A DNA stretch of 64,000 bases, taken from NCBI GenBank assembly GCA_037903475.1, contig JBAJFG010000111.1:2480001-2544000 (forward strand), written 5' to 3'. A model generated the notes under the pieces. The model was not told where the DNA came from. It made no database searches and saw nothing but the letters and a program-made list of their open reading frames with translations. The position numbers and the translations under genes are program-made. The first letter of the stretch is position 1. Each line of letters starts with the position of its first letter. Source of the DNA: Ancylostoma caninum. Its lineage: Eukaryota > Nematoda > Chromadorea > Rhabditida > Ancylostomatidae. This document shows, one piece after another, positions 47,242 to 61,300 of the stretch.

Positions 47242-50200
47242 CTGTACAAGAAATTTTCTTTCAGCTACCGCTGCTTTTCCGTGGAGCTCCGAATGATACG
47301 AGCGCGGTCTTTTGCAGTGGATGCGAAAACTCAATTTTTTTTTTGGAAAAAATCCATGAAGAACACGCAGAGCTTGGAAATGTAGCAAAGGGAGTGGTAC
47401 ACTGGACCTCTTCTAGAATTTTTTAGAATTTCACCAACTAATATACTTATATAGGGAGTAAAGCTTGAAGTAGTCGGCACAAATCTTTTTCGAGGTTCTA
47501 CCGAATCGGCCGCTTTAAAGCAACCCCCTCTCAGGATGCGTCATGCACTCAACGTCATCTAAGAATCACAGAGGCATTGAATACGTGTACGCCCTAGCCG
47601 ATGACGAGGTGGAGAGCTCGGCAGGGAGGGCGGGGGGTATCCGATGTATCAGGTCATAGCCTCATCCTAGAGACTACCCAAGTACCATTTTCTAGTAATC
47701 CTGGACTACTCTGGCCCGACAGCGAAAGGATTGATGGCTTGGTTGGCCAAGGGTAAGGGTGAAACCATTGGCTCTGTGAATGACTGCGAGCACTACACTG
47801 CTTAGTTACCTTAACGTATTTATATGTCAAGGGTAATCACTATGAACTGATCAGATAAAAATAAGTAGCAGAGTACTCATGCTCACCACGTAAAAAATAT
47901 CTGTTTAACCAGCAAAACGAGACGATACGGATCACAGCGGGAGTTTCTAGCGCTCGGAATTTGTTCCGTTCCCAGAAAATTTGCCTAATCGCCCACATTT
48001 CGTCGTGACTGCCCTCGTTGATCCACTACAAAGCATGTGCAATGACGAAAGTGGCACCAAAGTTCTTCGATCGTCTATCAAACCAGTAAAAAACGCATGC
48101 CTGATCAACACTGGTCCTAGTGTTTTTGTACAAGCCTAATTTCAATTTGTTGAAATCTCCATGAATCATAGTCCTTTGGATGTATGAAGACTCCTTATTA
48201 CAAAGATCACCAGTAAATATGCATGTGTTAAATCATGTATAATCACTGACAGCCATGATAGCCAGGAGACAAGGGCAGTAATTTTTCATCAGGAGGTGTC
48301 TAATTTCACACAAAGAAATGGAGCGGCTTCGATTGAGGACGTTGGCCAACTCTAATGTGGGAAGCTCTATGATATATAATTGAATGGTTTTTGTTATTAT
48401 GCTTTTGGCCAGCAACTCTAGGATGCCTAGGATTGTAAAGCAGTTGAGATTCATAGCAGGTGTGGCGACTATAAATCACAATTCGGTTACTTTCGGAGGT
48501 TTTTTTTCTGGGGAATGCATGGAAAACTATGTCGCTACCACAAACAGGTCTAAAAATAAATTGAAAGTTCATCTGTCGCACATAGTAAAAGATAATTTTA
48601 TCGCGCAGGAAAGAGCTGTTCTGTTCAGAAGCTGCTAAAAAAGCTTATCTTATCTCAAACCTACATATGTGGTTGCTCCTAAAAAAGTGTATACCTCTCA
48701 CACAGAGCTTTTTAATGATGTGATAAGGATAAAATTCCTCGGAAATAGAGAAGACGTAATCTAATAATGCTTTGAGCATTATTCATGCATCTGTTTAGCA
48801 GGGTCTAATTACTAGGAGTCGCTGAGGAGATGCTGTAATCATGGGGAACAGGTGCTTGCTAGGGCAATAACGGTCCTTAGCTTCATCAGCCCTTACATCA
48901 TTGCTGCTTTGCCTCTACTCTTGCTATAACAACGGATTCGTGAAGTAGAGGTCCTTGGTCGAATCAAAAATAGTAAATGTCTACCTGTTTCAATAATAAA
49001 ACTATTCAATATAAACTTTTATTGTTGGTAGTAATGTCCCAGTCTAGAGATGCAACACCTACACGTATAATCATACACATTTGATGGTTCTCGGTTGAGG
49101 TGATTCTGAAGTAATGATTGTGTTGTAGTTCGATGACTTTCATGTAATACTAGTCTGTAAACATAAGAGTTTTATCTAATAATGTGATCTAATTTGTTTA
49201 TCTAATAGTGTACCTCTAGTAGCATGACTTGATGGGGCAGATTTAGCGGATTCAATAAAATAAAAAATAAAATAGAATAAAATCATCCATAGGGCGTACT
49301 TTTTCGAGGGTGAAAGCCAAAAACTTCCCAAAATTCTTTTTGAAAACTGGTGAACTAGTGTTACTCATTTCAATACTTATAGTGCTTAAGGTGCCCTCGT
49401 GTGGTACCACCCTGCTTGGGCTTTTTATTGAATGGTGCTCTGTTTTTTGCTGTTTGCATAGTATAGCGTCTTACCATAAATCCTTGTTTTTTTTTTCAGC
49501 GATTCCCTCCTCTTACGTTTCTGTCATAATGACGTTTCACAGAAATATTGACTTACCTAATTTTTAGGCCTATCAAGAAAAACACATGGAAGAGGTGGAG
49601 TGGTTGTGCTCTGTGATTGGCCGTTTGGACAAATAGGCCAATTATAGAGCTCGGTTACACGGCTCTCCCAAAAGCAACGCTCCGCACCTCGTAGTTATAG
49701 AAATTTGCATACTATATGCGGAGTTATGCATTACTCCGAAGTTCTAGCACTTTCGTTCCGCGACTGGTAGTGGTTGTAGGAAATTTGGTCCATTTTTATC
49801 TTTGTGGAGGATTTTTCTAATCTGGCGCTCCTATTTGACTTCGGTATTCGATGAGTTCAAGGAATCACACTACTACTACGAACTCTTTCTGTAGTCGGCC
49901 TTTGTTGATGATATTAGCTGAATTGTGGGATGTAATGGTGTGATGAGTCAATTTTGTGCATGAATACGTGTTCTAGCTCATTCATACCAATTTTTTCCCA
50001 TAGAGAATGCAGCAAGAACACGCAGAACACGAAGATAAATGAGATAATCTCTTGTAAGAGAAGCAAGTGTGTAAAGCAATTTTTAGCAAGAGCTTTGTCT
50101 CGGCATACTGCAATGTTCTCATAAATTTTCATCAAACTACCAGACGCCTACACATGTGATGTAAAATGTAGCAGTACAAAGTCAACAAAGCTATGCGTGT

Positions 50201-50400
50201 ACTTGAACTACTCGTCGTGGATCATGAGCAACTGGAGGTGAAACTGCACACGATATGAGGTGACAAGAGGTGAAAAAAACCGGAAGTCGATAAGTCGCAC
50301 GAAATGTTAGACGAACCGAGTGCAAAAGCCTCGTTTGACGAGTGTTCGCTGATTGATGGCGATTATCTCTAGGAACAAGGCGGAATTCGTGTCCTCACAG
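47242..50400. other. Intergenic, no gene supported
   Basis: Contains CCAAT-hairpin copy 5 (49582-49690). Short frames only. Confidence 0.5.
49582..49690. repeat. CCAAT-hairpin repeat, copy 5
   Basis: Core GTGATTGGCCG and AGGCCAATTATAGAGC, closing arm AGCAACGCTCCGCACC. Intergenic. Confidence 0.6.
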
Positions 50401-50555
50401 TTTAGCTCATGCATTCACCTGTTCCTTTGCATCAATGTACTGCCAGAACTATGCAATCTAGCGAAATGATCCATTCAATTGGTTCACTACAACAACTCGA
50501 CGTTGAAACTCTGCCTTCTGTTAGCACATTCTCCAGTGTCGGCGAGCTTTCCGAG
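50401..50555 (+). CDS. Candidate first coding exon of an unresolved + strand gene
   Basis: An acceptor CCTCACAG (to 50400) is followed eight bases later by ATG at 50409 and a 49-residue frame rich in Ser, Thr and Gln, ending in a strong donor GAG|GTAAGT. An in-frame TAG lies just before the ATG within the exon, so the ATG is a true start if used; the acceptor then would receive a spliced leader. No family recognised. Next exons are uncertain; candidates with good borders lie at 51272-51355, 51467-51500 and 51609-51627. Confidence 0.4.
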
Positions 50556-53500
50556 GTAAGTCTTTTTTCTTCTCTACCATTTTTTTTTGTTGGTGACGGT
50601 ATGTTGTCTCACTTCTCCTGAGCTTGCATCGGTTGATTTTGTGGTGTCGAGCTTATCTAAAGTGGCTCATAACCGACTGCTTCCCGAATTGGGAAAAGCT
50701 ACTCAGTGAAAATGCTACAATAACTTCAAATAACTTCAAAAATATGCATACGAACAGGATGCTCTTATATATAATGTAATGATTTCTTATCACACCAATA
50801 ATTTCTCTGCTTGTACATTTCATCGAAATTTCTCGTAATTTTCTTTATATAAATTTCTTTCACAGTCCTCAATTTCGGCCGTAATCGTCAATTTCTTTTT
50901 TCATCCACCAGCTCGTGACTTCCAGTAGTTTGGGAACCTACACTTAAATTTTGTGGAAAATATGGAGCGAAATCACTTCAAGTAGTTTTTCTTCATTCCA
51001 TTTCGTATCACGCTCCTCAAAGGATGCTACTCACTATTCCATATTTTTGTATGAACAATAATTTCGGCTCAGCGTAGACAGTTTCTTAAATATTCATGGC
51101 TGAATTGTAACCTTTGCAATGTTATCGATATTTTATGCTTGTTTTGTGCTGCATATTCATTAATTCCTAACTCTTTTTTAAGTTCAATTACAACCGATAG
51201 TGTCCTAGATGCATCACGTCACGGATATCCTAGACAATTTTGTATTTTTTCTTTGTCGTTTTCATTTTAGCCACAACGCTGTCAGTAGCAGAGCGGGTTT
51301 TTCCAAATCTGCTCCAGGAAATCGAACCCAGCAGGGATCAAGTTTCTTTAGTGGGTAATGGGCTGCCTTTAAAGGATATTGTGTAAGGAGCATTGTTGCA
51401 CCAAATCGAAGCCGCTTGGATTTTGTCGAGGTGTTGGAGCGTTCTGTTAGATTTACTGGTTGCTTATTGGGGTTATTTGAGAGTAAGTGTCTGAGCGGGC
51501 ACATGGACAGTTAGTTCTTGTGATCTTAAGATGTTTTCTGCTCTGGATATTGAAAGAAGTGCTTTGGGACAATGTAAACGCGCTTATTAACTAAAGAAGC
51601 CTTCAAGATGTGGAACGAGATATTAGGTAAGTAAATATCTAGTCAGAATTCTGGTCCCTTAGTTGCTCCCGAAATTTCTCTTACTCCAAATTTTCCTCTC
51701 AAAACGCGAACAGCGAATGTGAGATTCGATTCTTGGATTATCCCGGAAAGACCATGTACTTCATATGTTCCTGGCGTCTTCAAATATTTTTTTTTGAATT
51801 TTTTTCTCTCAAGTCTACGCGTTCAGTAATCCCAAACCACAACGCACGAAAATCGTTAGGAGATTCTGTAGTGGTTCCGCAGAATCCACAGAATATTCAC
51901 ACACTTGCTGTGTACATACCGATCGATATCAATAAGGCGTGGAGAAAAGAAAAAAAGGCTATTGCTTTCGTGCGTGCTAAGCCGAAGCTTCAGAATTTCT
52001 GAGAAAATTTCTATGAGCAGACGCAGCTCATAAGTCAGAGGAGTTTCAAGTTGTGTTGAAAAATATATCGCAAATTGAGTCCTGGCGCCTTTCTCTTGCT
52101 GACAAAAACGGCAGTTGCTGTGAGAAGGAGAAGAGTAGCTCAAGCGGATGGAAACGCAAAGTTTTCTTCTAAAATTGGATAGAAATGAACGGTATCTTCA
52201 GTGTACTAGTGCTACTGACAGAAGTTTAGAAAGTTCAGTCCTTTGCAAAAAAGTATAATATTTGTGGCTTATTGGCATGAATCAAAGCTAAAAAGCATAG
52301 AAGTCGCCGCAGCTAAAGCTAGGGAAGTTAATAAGAAGTGAAGGGAATAAAAATCTGCTGCAGAGGCCACATGCATTGATGAGATTACCCCGGGTAAACT
52401 GTCAACAGCACACAAGCTTATCCATCAATAACATGGACGTCAAGGCGTTTACCCCGGGTAGCCTCAATGATGCATCCAAGCCCAGAAGCACGAGAAATGA
52501 GCTGAAAAGCCGCAGTGGTACTTTCAAAATGGAGGTGGAATAAAACTGAGAGGGTAAAAGTTGCAAAACCAAAATCGTAGATGTTGCTCAACTGGTAATA
52601 CAGGTCTTTCACTAGAGGAGCCTTAAGGAACAATTTCTGGAAGAGTTAAGATATAATCTTTCTCACCGTCAAGCTCATAGATACTGTTTTGTAATGTTCC
52701 GTTGATATACTGTCTTTGTTGCTGTGCGAACACAGGATTGAAAGTTCTGGAAAGCTTATTAAGAGAAAAAAAAACAAAATTTACTGCACGATGCAGACAA
52801 AAATTGATCACCTGGATCTCAGGGCCATTCCCCCCCCCCCCCCCCAGTTAGTAATCGTTTGCTTTTTGCATAAAAGGAACTATACACTCACAAAATCCAC
52901 CTACTCTTTGAGGGAAAAAGTAGCAAGAGGTACGCCCAAATAGCGAGTGCATATTAACTGGTATATGGGTATGGTGATATGAGGGGAAGCAGACGGAATA
53001 TAGGCTCACATACTTTTTCCTGTTACTACGACGAACTCAGCTATGGGTTCTGCTGCACAATTCCTTCCTTCTTCTGTTCAAGAGGCAGCGTTGTCCTTTG
53101 GATGACAGATGACGTCCCTTGAAGTGGTTCGTATCTGTGGAAACGAAGCTTGTATGCGTGGAGTATATTCAAAGGATAAACGAGGAAGAACTCATTATTG
53201 TCGCTCTGGGCTCATCAATTTGTTATCTGAAACTAGATCTAGTTTGGTCTTACGCTTTAGAATTCATGGAGCGGATATTGCATTTACCCCTTTATCATAA
53301 GGAGAAGACATGGTTGGCCTAATTGTTTTCGTACTGGTTTACTCCGTTCCAAAGTCGATTTTGGCACGAAGTCCACAGATAAAATAGTTGTTACCTATCT
53401 GGCTGGGTGTGGCACATGATTCCGGAATTGAATCGGAAAATATATTTTTGAGTACTATGCAGAACGAGAGCGTTTTTATCGATAGAGTAATTGAAATGAG

Positions 53501-56500
53501 GTTAGAAAGGGAGAATTTCACCGGATAAATCACGGAGTTTTGTTTGGTAGAAGTTCCATCCTTCACCAAATTCATTCTTGTGGGTTTCTGGAGGTTATCT
53601 TGATAAATTCTTGAATAGTGCCTCCGGTTTTGAGTTTTTGTTTGTACAATGATTGCTATCCTCTGTGATGCGCACTTTACTCTTCCATGCATTTGAAGTA
53701 GGGTCATTTTGTTGCCCTCAAATGAGGTGACGGCTCAGGATAGCCTCATATCTGACAAAGAAAAAGTGAATGGTGAGGCTGCTTGAGCGTTTCTGCTCAA
53801 GGCAAAAGTGGAGTTTTCTAATCGTGCTTCGCTGTCACTTAGGTGTCCATTGAAATGATTAAGGATTTAGCACTTATTCTTCACCAGCTCGCTCACGTCA
53901 TGTAAGTGACTTATGTAAAAAGGACGTCGAAATTCCATTGCTGCTCGATTTTCCACAGCGCACCTTTCTGGAATCTCTTTCAAGGTTGGGAAGAAGCCTG
54001 CGAGTGGACTTCTCCTCTACTTCAAGCTTTCTATTTTGCTAAAAAATAGCATCCCTAAGAATTCGGATTTCGGTGCTTGTTTCTATCACGTAATATGGAA
54101 AAAGTGTATCTATAATGGTTCAAAACATCAGACATTTGATATGACCTGTTTCAAAAACCACAATAACTGAATTGATGTGCCTTGCTCTTTCCCTTCTTTC
54201 CTGGCCGTCTGAGTATCACACGCTTGTTCTTTTTTCTTTGATATATCTCCATTCACGCTGATAAAACGGAATATGCCAATTTTATAACTTGCTTGAGGTT
54301 CTTTGTCACGTTTTTTTTCTTTTTGCTTTTGATTCTCCTGGGCTGGGATTCATGGAACGACAATGCAGCAAACCAAAGATGTTTAGCGTGATTGTTATCG
54401 TGCAGACTACATGATGGTAGGAGACGAAAGAGGTAAAAGTTGGTTAGCCAGCCTGGTTTTGCTTGGTTATGCGTTCATGAATCCTAGCCCTGGAAGTTTG
54501 CCAATCCTTCCATCCTCTCCGTGTTCAAAAACCAGTGAGAACATCAGCGACTGAGACGAAGTGGATTTTCACTGAGAGATATTTGGTACCTCAGAGACGC
54601 CACGCATTTTGTTGCTTTGTTTCTCAGTTATTTACGGCTCCAAAGAACAAAGTCCTGACGAAAAGGCCACATAGCTCAGGTGCTTTGGTTTTTGTTCGTC
54701 TGCAACACTAAAAGAAAATGTTTTGAAAGAGTAGAGGGGGTTGTCATCCATGCGACTATGATCGATGTGAAGCTATACAACTTCGCCAATTACGATAAAA
54801 TACGAGCTGTGCATCTGCCGGCACGACATTGCTGCTGAGTTCTCTATTTTATATGCTAAGGCTCTCATTTTTCTTTATGCAGACTTGAGAGAAATTGAGT
54901 AAAAACTTGTTGTGGTAGCGCAGAACGACGGTGTAGGCCTGCTAGATTCCATTCCAGCAGCTGTGAAGGTGATCTGTGTGGTTACCATAATTTTTTATTG
55001 GACTGCACCTCTACATTTTCACGCTTGGACTGGAGGGATTTGCTGGAGAATCCCATCAAGACCCAAATTATCCTTTACCACCCTTGTTACAAATGCCGTG
55101 AAGATTTTGCGATTCTATTCACATTATTTTTTAGAACAATGATGTGTATTCGCATCAAAGAACACCGGATCGTTATGACTAGATCCGGAACAGCAACACC
55201 TCTCAGTACTCATCGCAGAGATAATCTTGGCAGCAGTTCATTTCATTTCATTTTCATTTATTACATGAGCATGTTCATGTGAGAGGAAACCAACAAATGA
55301 TAGAACGTAACAAATCATAACATTTCTGAGTAGTACTTGCAAATGTACAGTGAGAAATACAAACCACATTAAAAATGATAGAGAACCTAAAAAAACCGAA
55401 TAAAACTATAATAATTCGCGGTGGCTGTCACTAACTCATCGTCAGAACCCGAAATTATAATCCGCAGAACATTAGATGAGTTTTGGATAACAGCTAGGAA
55501 TCCAAAAATAAATAGGAAGGAAAAGTGCCGTGACCAACGAACTGGTTCTGTACCAAGACCTTTGCGGGTTTTGATCTGCGGGGTCAGTGGTGGGGGCACC
55601 ATTACTAGTAGCCACACACCTATTCAACGCGATAGTATCCTTTCATCGCGTCTTATGGCTATCTAGCTTAGCGTTAGCAGGTTTTACTCCTCTCATCTCC
55701 TTTTTCTTATTTACTCTCATGCTGAATTATAACTTGTGAGCTGGTTGGGCTTTTGGGAGGATATATTTGATTTGGTTTTAAATTTCTAGCTCTCTTTCAT
55801 TGCTCAAGCTATTCAGGAACAATGATCCTCCAATTTCTGGAGATAACCTCGTACCTCCACCTCCCCGCAGGTTCTTACCCTTGTGATGTATCTCTGAATA
55901 GAAGGTCACATCCTGCACACATCATCGTCATGAAATATGGAGACTTTCAAACTCTATCCTGTAACACCGTCCTAGATATAGTTCGGTGCTCCTATTTTTT
56001 AACCAGCTCCCCGTCTGCTTGAATAAAACAAGGAAGCCCCTTGCCACATCTAAGATTTTGTTCTTTGCCTGGCTCGAGACTCGAAACTGGCAACGACAGT
56101 TTTCATAAGCGGCGCCACAGCCTTTAAAAAAGTTGAATTCTCAAAAGAAATGGGAATTTTGTTAACAGTCCGTCGATGTTGTACGTGGTAGTGCAAAGTT
56201 CGTCAAGTTGATGGGAAACCTCTTGAATAGTGCTTTTCCTTTGAGAATGTTCGCTTTCTTGGATAAAACTGTGTCTTTTTTGTAGGTTTTTGTAAGTTTC
56301 GTAAGTTTCAATCAATGAAATGCATTCGAGTTTCATTTGGCTAATACTTTATCCCCAAAGTGGCAGAGTCCCCGCGTTTTTCACGCACCCTCTGTCCGCG
56401 TCCACCACCACCAGTACATGGGAATATGATTTGGCAAAAAAAGCCGTCAAGAGGAAAAATGTGGTTACTGCTCTTCTGAAGCATCAAGTAATCTTGTATC

Positions 56501-57284
56501 ATTTTGATAAATGCACTGCAGGATTTCAGAATTCACTCAACATAGAATCCTGGCGGGAAGCGACATGGTATGGCGCCAGAATGGGCCGTTGATTTGTATT
56601 ACGTTTGTTTTTGCTTGGTTCCTAAATAAATTTCCTATGAATTTTCGTCAGACGTTTTCATTGAGAAGTGACGTCCAAAGACTAATCTGTTCTTGAGTGA
56701 GCAGATTCGAGTAGTGGGAATATTTCCGTATGATTTACCATGTGGACAATTATTTCGGCAAGTACTGGCCCTGGTGATCGTCATTGTGTACGTGGTAAAG
56801 CTGTGGAGTAATTATTCATACATAGGCCACTTCTTCAGAGCTTCTATACACTTGAAGCAAATTTGTACCAAATCCTAATTTTTCTTCTGATTCATCTGTT
56901 CCTACTTCAGGTTGCAGGTTGAACAAAGTAATGCATTCGTTTGCTTGAGGAACTTGCAAAGTACATTAAGGATGCTTAGAGCCATAAATGAGGGAAAATG
57001 TACGGAAACCTTTCATAAGGAGCTCATTTAAGAAAATGGTCTAGTTGGTGCCGAAAAATGTCGATTGAAACCTTCATATCGAAAAGGTTTCCAGCAAATT
57101 CTGAGGCGAGTTTTATTTATATTAAAAAAAAGCTGCGAAACTAAGTTACCAGTAACTTCACTCTCACGACTACTATGGCACCGCGTCGTCCACAGATCGG
57201 TTGTTTGCGGTCATCCAGTGCATCAGCGTGTTGTGGTGGCATATTTTTTGACGTACTTTGTTAGCAAATTGTCACAGATTGAAG
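50556..57284. other. Mostly unassigned; probable long introns of an unresolved gene
   Basis: Several small blocks with good splice borders lie at 51272-51627. A + frame at 51789-52002 and a - frame at 53339-53707 (122 codons) are open but not recognised. Confidence 0.35.
52830..52845 (+). repeat. Poly-C tract, 16 bases
   Basis: Longest C homopolymer of the window. Confidence 0.9.
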
Positions 57285-57469
57285 GCGTCGAGTGGCTTGC
57301 TTGGAATCCGGCCGGAAGCGTCAATATGATGTCCGGTCGTCTTCCCTAGGGGTCATCATCGACAATCATGAGCGCGTTTTCCGGCATCTGCCAAGTGTTG
57401 CGCGTCTCTTGGAAGACAAATCGCCGTCGTCAGCGCCAGATGACCCAGCAAAGCTGTCGTACCCGTCTA
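57285..57469 (+). CDS. Candidate internal exon of an unresolved + strand gene
   Basis: A GC-richer block between an AG (57283-57284) and a GTATTT donor reads 61 residues without a stop, including DNHERVFRHLPSVARLLEDK and a Ser/Pro/Asp tail. It ends in phase 1 and joins in phase to the exon at 58253. Two other frames are also open here, so the frame choice is provisional. Confidence 0.33.
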
Positions 57470-58252
57470 GTATTTTTAGCGTATTCATCCCTATATCCAG
57501 CACATCCCCTTTGTCGAACAGCGCACTGCGGACAATCCATTTCGGACCCTAATGTCAGAGTGACACACGGGCGTGATGCGAGTCCCGAGGCCTCGTCCGT
57601 GTCACATTTCCAAGTTTATTGTTTCTGTCAGCACCACGACGTGTGTCGTATGCAAATTTCACGACCTTACTGCTTGTTCAAACTCAAATGTTTTGAATAC
57701 TGATAGCAACAGCAAGGTTAGCATGAGAGTCACGTAAACGTCAGCTACGTTTTTTTCGATTCAAATTTAGAGATGAAGGAGTGTGGTAGAATGCGTGCGC
57801 TGAAGCTGCGTGCGGTCAGGATATTATGCGTTCTCAGAGATTTGGCCGTCGTCCAGTTCTTTAATTGTAGTATTGTCCTCGCATCGCAGCAGCGGCCATT
57901 GGTTTGCTGAACTCGTCTCGATATATAGGCCTATTTAGCCTCGTTTCGGGTATCCATACATTCAGATGTCGTCTATTCCGTGTATACTCCACAATTCTAT
58001 GAATGTTGCGCTATCGCAGGAAAACAACTATGTTTTCCATTCCATATCAGTTCCTTAAAGACATTCGTTATGCCTCGGCGCATTTATTTCTCGCTGTTCT
58101 CTCTGCTTTTGTTATTGTCCATTCGTAGGATACTCAGACGGGCATAGTTCATTGATGGGTCGTGTGTGCTGTGAGGATAGAGTTCCTTTTTTCTTTCTTT
58201 CATTCTCTAGTCCAATTAGTTACTTTCTAAATCTTTTCTCTTGTTTCTGCAG

Positions 58253-58371
58253 TGTCGCTAGTAGTGCGGGCGAATCTACTCCGACAGCTGAAACAAATTG
58301 ACCCCTCTGCCAAGTACATGGCCCTCATTAAGATAAGCCTTTTCGAATCTAATTTTCAAAATGGAGCTTGA
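58253..58371 (+). CDS. Candidate last exon of an unresolved + strand gene
   Basis: After a model acceptor (TTGTTTCTGCAG) the phase-1 frame reads about 38 residues with the helical block LLRQLKQIDPSAKY and stops at TGA 58369-58371. In another frame a Ser/Thr-rich tail ends after 15 residues, so the end is not certain. Family not recognised. Confidence 0.35.
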
Positions 58372-61300
58372 GTCAAAGGCCTCAAATCTCTTCCTGTCTC
58401 TTTATTGTTTCTATAAGTAAGAGAAGCATCGAAGTTAGGCGTTGGAGCGCAGTTTCTCTTGCATTAGAAGCGACTCCTATGCGAAGTGCGAAAAGTTCAT
58501 TAGAGCTGTCATTGCATTAAAAATTCATCTCATCGCAAGTGGCTAGTGACAAGCTTCTGGAGAGGTATTAGCAGAGAATACTTAGAATGGTGAGTACATC
58601 TTTCAGAGTAAGCAAATCTTCTAAATTGTTAGTGTTCTATACATGGTGAGATGAATTAGAGTAAAAAAAAGTATCTTCAGCATAACAGTGGAGTCGTTTG
58701 AGTCAGAGGCTCTCAACGTTTTCAGTGTTTTATGCAGGGTGTGGTGCTTGAATGTTTCTACTACAAGAAAACTTTTCTTATAGTCTTCATAGCATTTGTT
58801 TAAAGACTTTAATTGTCGCCAATAGCAAATCTACAGCTTCATAGTGGAGACGCTCATTTAAAGGCAGCACCCACGATAATTTTAAGGTCTGAAATCTTAA
58901 ATGTTTCAGAGAATCGACAATAGTCCCAGTAATCCTATGTAAGTAGAAACGCTAGAGGTATCTGCATTCTCAAGATAAAATAGGCTAGACAAGGTATCCG
59001 GGTATCCCTGGGCGAGTTGTGGTATGACATGGATCAGCTGTTTTCGCCTCTAATCACTCAGATTCCAATTCTTTTTTACATTATTTCTTTTTTACCCTTC
59101 ACTTAATAGTTTCGTTTTCCACTCCAGAAACACGTCTATATTGCATACATTCTCCCATTTTTCAATTTCTGATCTTTTTCACTCTAGCAGGCGGAAAAAC
59201 ATACAAATTCCCGAATCCGTCAAGAAAATGCGTGACGAAAAAGGCAGCATTATCGACTTTTTTGCCACACCTGACCCGCGCAACTTGACCAACCTGGTCT
59301 AAGGCATTGAATTAGGGATATCCAAAACTCCTTTTCGCATGAGTTCTGACCGTATTCACTAATGTGTCCGTGTTCACCGTAGTCGAAAACCTAAGCCAAC
59401 GCTGAAATCTTGATGACGAAAATTTTCGTAAGTGCTGCCTTTAAAAAAAAGAGCTACGTATATTTCTCTGGCGAACTTCTCGACTTTTTGAGTGAAGTTT
59501 CCGGCAGCAAACTTGTCCGGCTTTACTAAGTAACAATGGAGCACTACATATGTAACGTTTTACTATGTGTAGTTGTAATCCACACATGATGCTGTTAAAA
59601 AGTTCACTTTATTAGCAGATGTTTTGGCGTCGTTGCCGTACTCAGAGCCTTCTCATAAGTTCTATGGCCAGGTGATGTTGGAATGTAAGCTTAGAGCCGA
59701 ATATTGCACTGGATTTCAGCCATTGATTTATTCGAAGTTCGAAAGTTCGCTTTCGAAAAAGTCTACAATTCGGGCGTTTGAAAAAGAGGGAGCAATACAA
59801 TCTTTTTTTAGAACATTGGAATTCTTAGGGTCTAGTTGTGCGTGGATAATTAAATTAGTTGAGTTATTCGGTTTTTATTCCTCCCTAACTATGTTGGAGT
59901 GAGGACGGAACATGCATTGCTACCAAGTCAAAACGTGCTCGCTCGTCACTCCAACACCATCCGACCGTAATACTTGTAAAGAGGATCTGACGAAGGCAAG
60001 GATGCCGAAAAGTCAGCCAAAGCCAATTGAAGTGAACTTTACAACAACATCGTGTGTGGCTCAGAACTACTCATGGTAAGATCTGTTATAATTCCGAGCA
60101 GTAATGAGTAAAATTCCGGTTTCGGAGGTTCAGAAGTTCCTGAGTTTTGGCCTTATGCGAACTTCTAACTTCTACGTTTCTGGAAGTTTGGCAGTAGTTG
60201 AGTTACGACAACTCATACGTACTGTTTTTATCTCTCCAAATTTTGCCAGATTTCGAACATCCTCCAACTCCCAACTTTCGACTGCCGATCCTACGCAATA
60301 CTTCCACACTTATTCTGATTCAGAGGTTCAAAGGCAGTCTGCCATGAGAATTCAACCTTTTGCTTTGAACATTGATAGAAACTGTTCCATATTTGTGTTG
60401 GATAGCATCCCCATAGCTACGTGGGAGAATCAGTGCCAAACTTCGTTTAGCAAGATTATTGAGTTGCTCAACACACAAAGCTTAGCACTGCAGTTCTTTT
60501 CCAACGAATTACTCCCCACTTGTTTGTAAATTGTCACACGTGCTTTTCAATGCACTCAGCTATGTATCGATATTATTTACTTCAGTAGGTTTGCAGAGAA
60601 GACGCACGAAGTCCTTCACTAAGGCAACCAGCCTGAAAGAAGAACTCTTTGGGTGTTTCGCGATGAAGTGAACGTCACTTCCTCGAAGCAATGATTTATA
60701 CGGCCACATTTCATAGTTTTTGAAATATTCTCGTCGCCGTTGGTGGCAAAGGCATCGACTTGCGGTGTCTAAATTTTCTTCTCTTACTTGAGTTCTAGAG
60801 GAGCCTCCATCCTCGATGCACTAGGTGAAGTAGGGTTCCGTTGGGCTAACTACGATTTTTTTCTCAATGAGAACGGGATTAGAGCAGAAACTTCATAAGA
60901 CGCGCTTAAATATCTCAATTTCGTCGCAAAAACTTTGATTGGCTGCATAGTGCATATTATATTATTCATAGCATACGCTGCTTCTTCTACCATTACTAGA
61001 GTTCAGTCCTGAGATGCTCTTTCAGGTGAATATAGTCTCACATTCAGCAGTGTGCAGACGAAGACAGCCATCATTTTTATTTCTTCGACGTAACATTATT
61101 CTTCGTTTTGCCATATCCGAAGTTATATTCGTAGTCTGAACGAGGTGTTTGTGCCATAAATTCTCTTTTTTTTTGTCTTCCATAAATTTCAAATCCTTTT
61201 CATCGATGGTTGATGTTCTGCAAGTACGTACGAAAATGAGAAATGTTAGATCTTGGTATTCCACATTTTCTTCTGAACTTTCGATCTTAATAGAGAAGCA

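Noticed and set aside
53339..53707. 122-codon frame on the - strand
   Set aside because: No flanking exons, promoter or recognisable motif; its length is possible by chance in this much DNA.
60104..60529. 141-codon frame on the + strand, longest of the window
   Set aside because: No splice borders or family match, surrounded by repeat-like sequence with the hammerhead relic just upstream.
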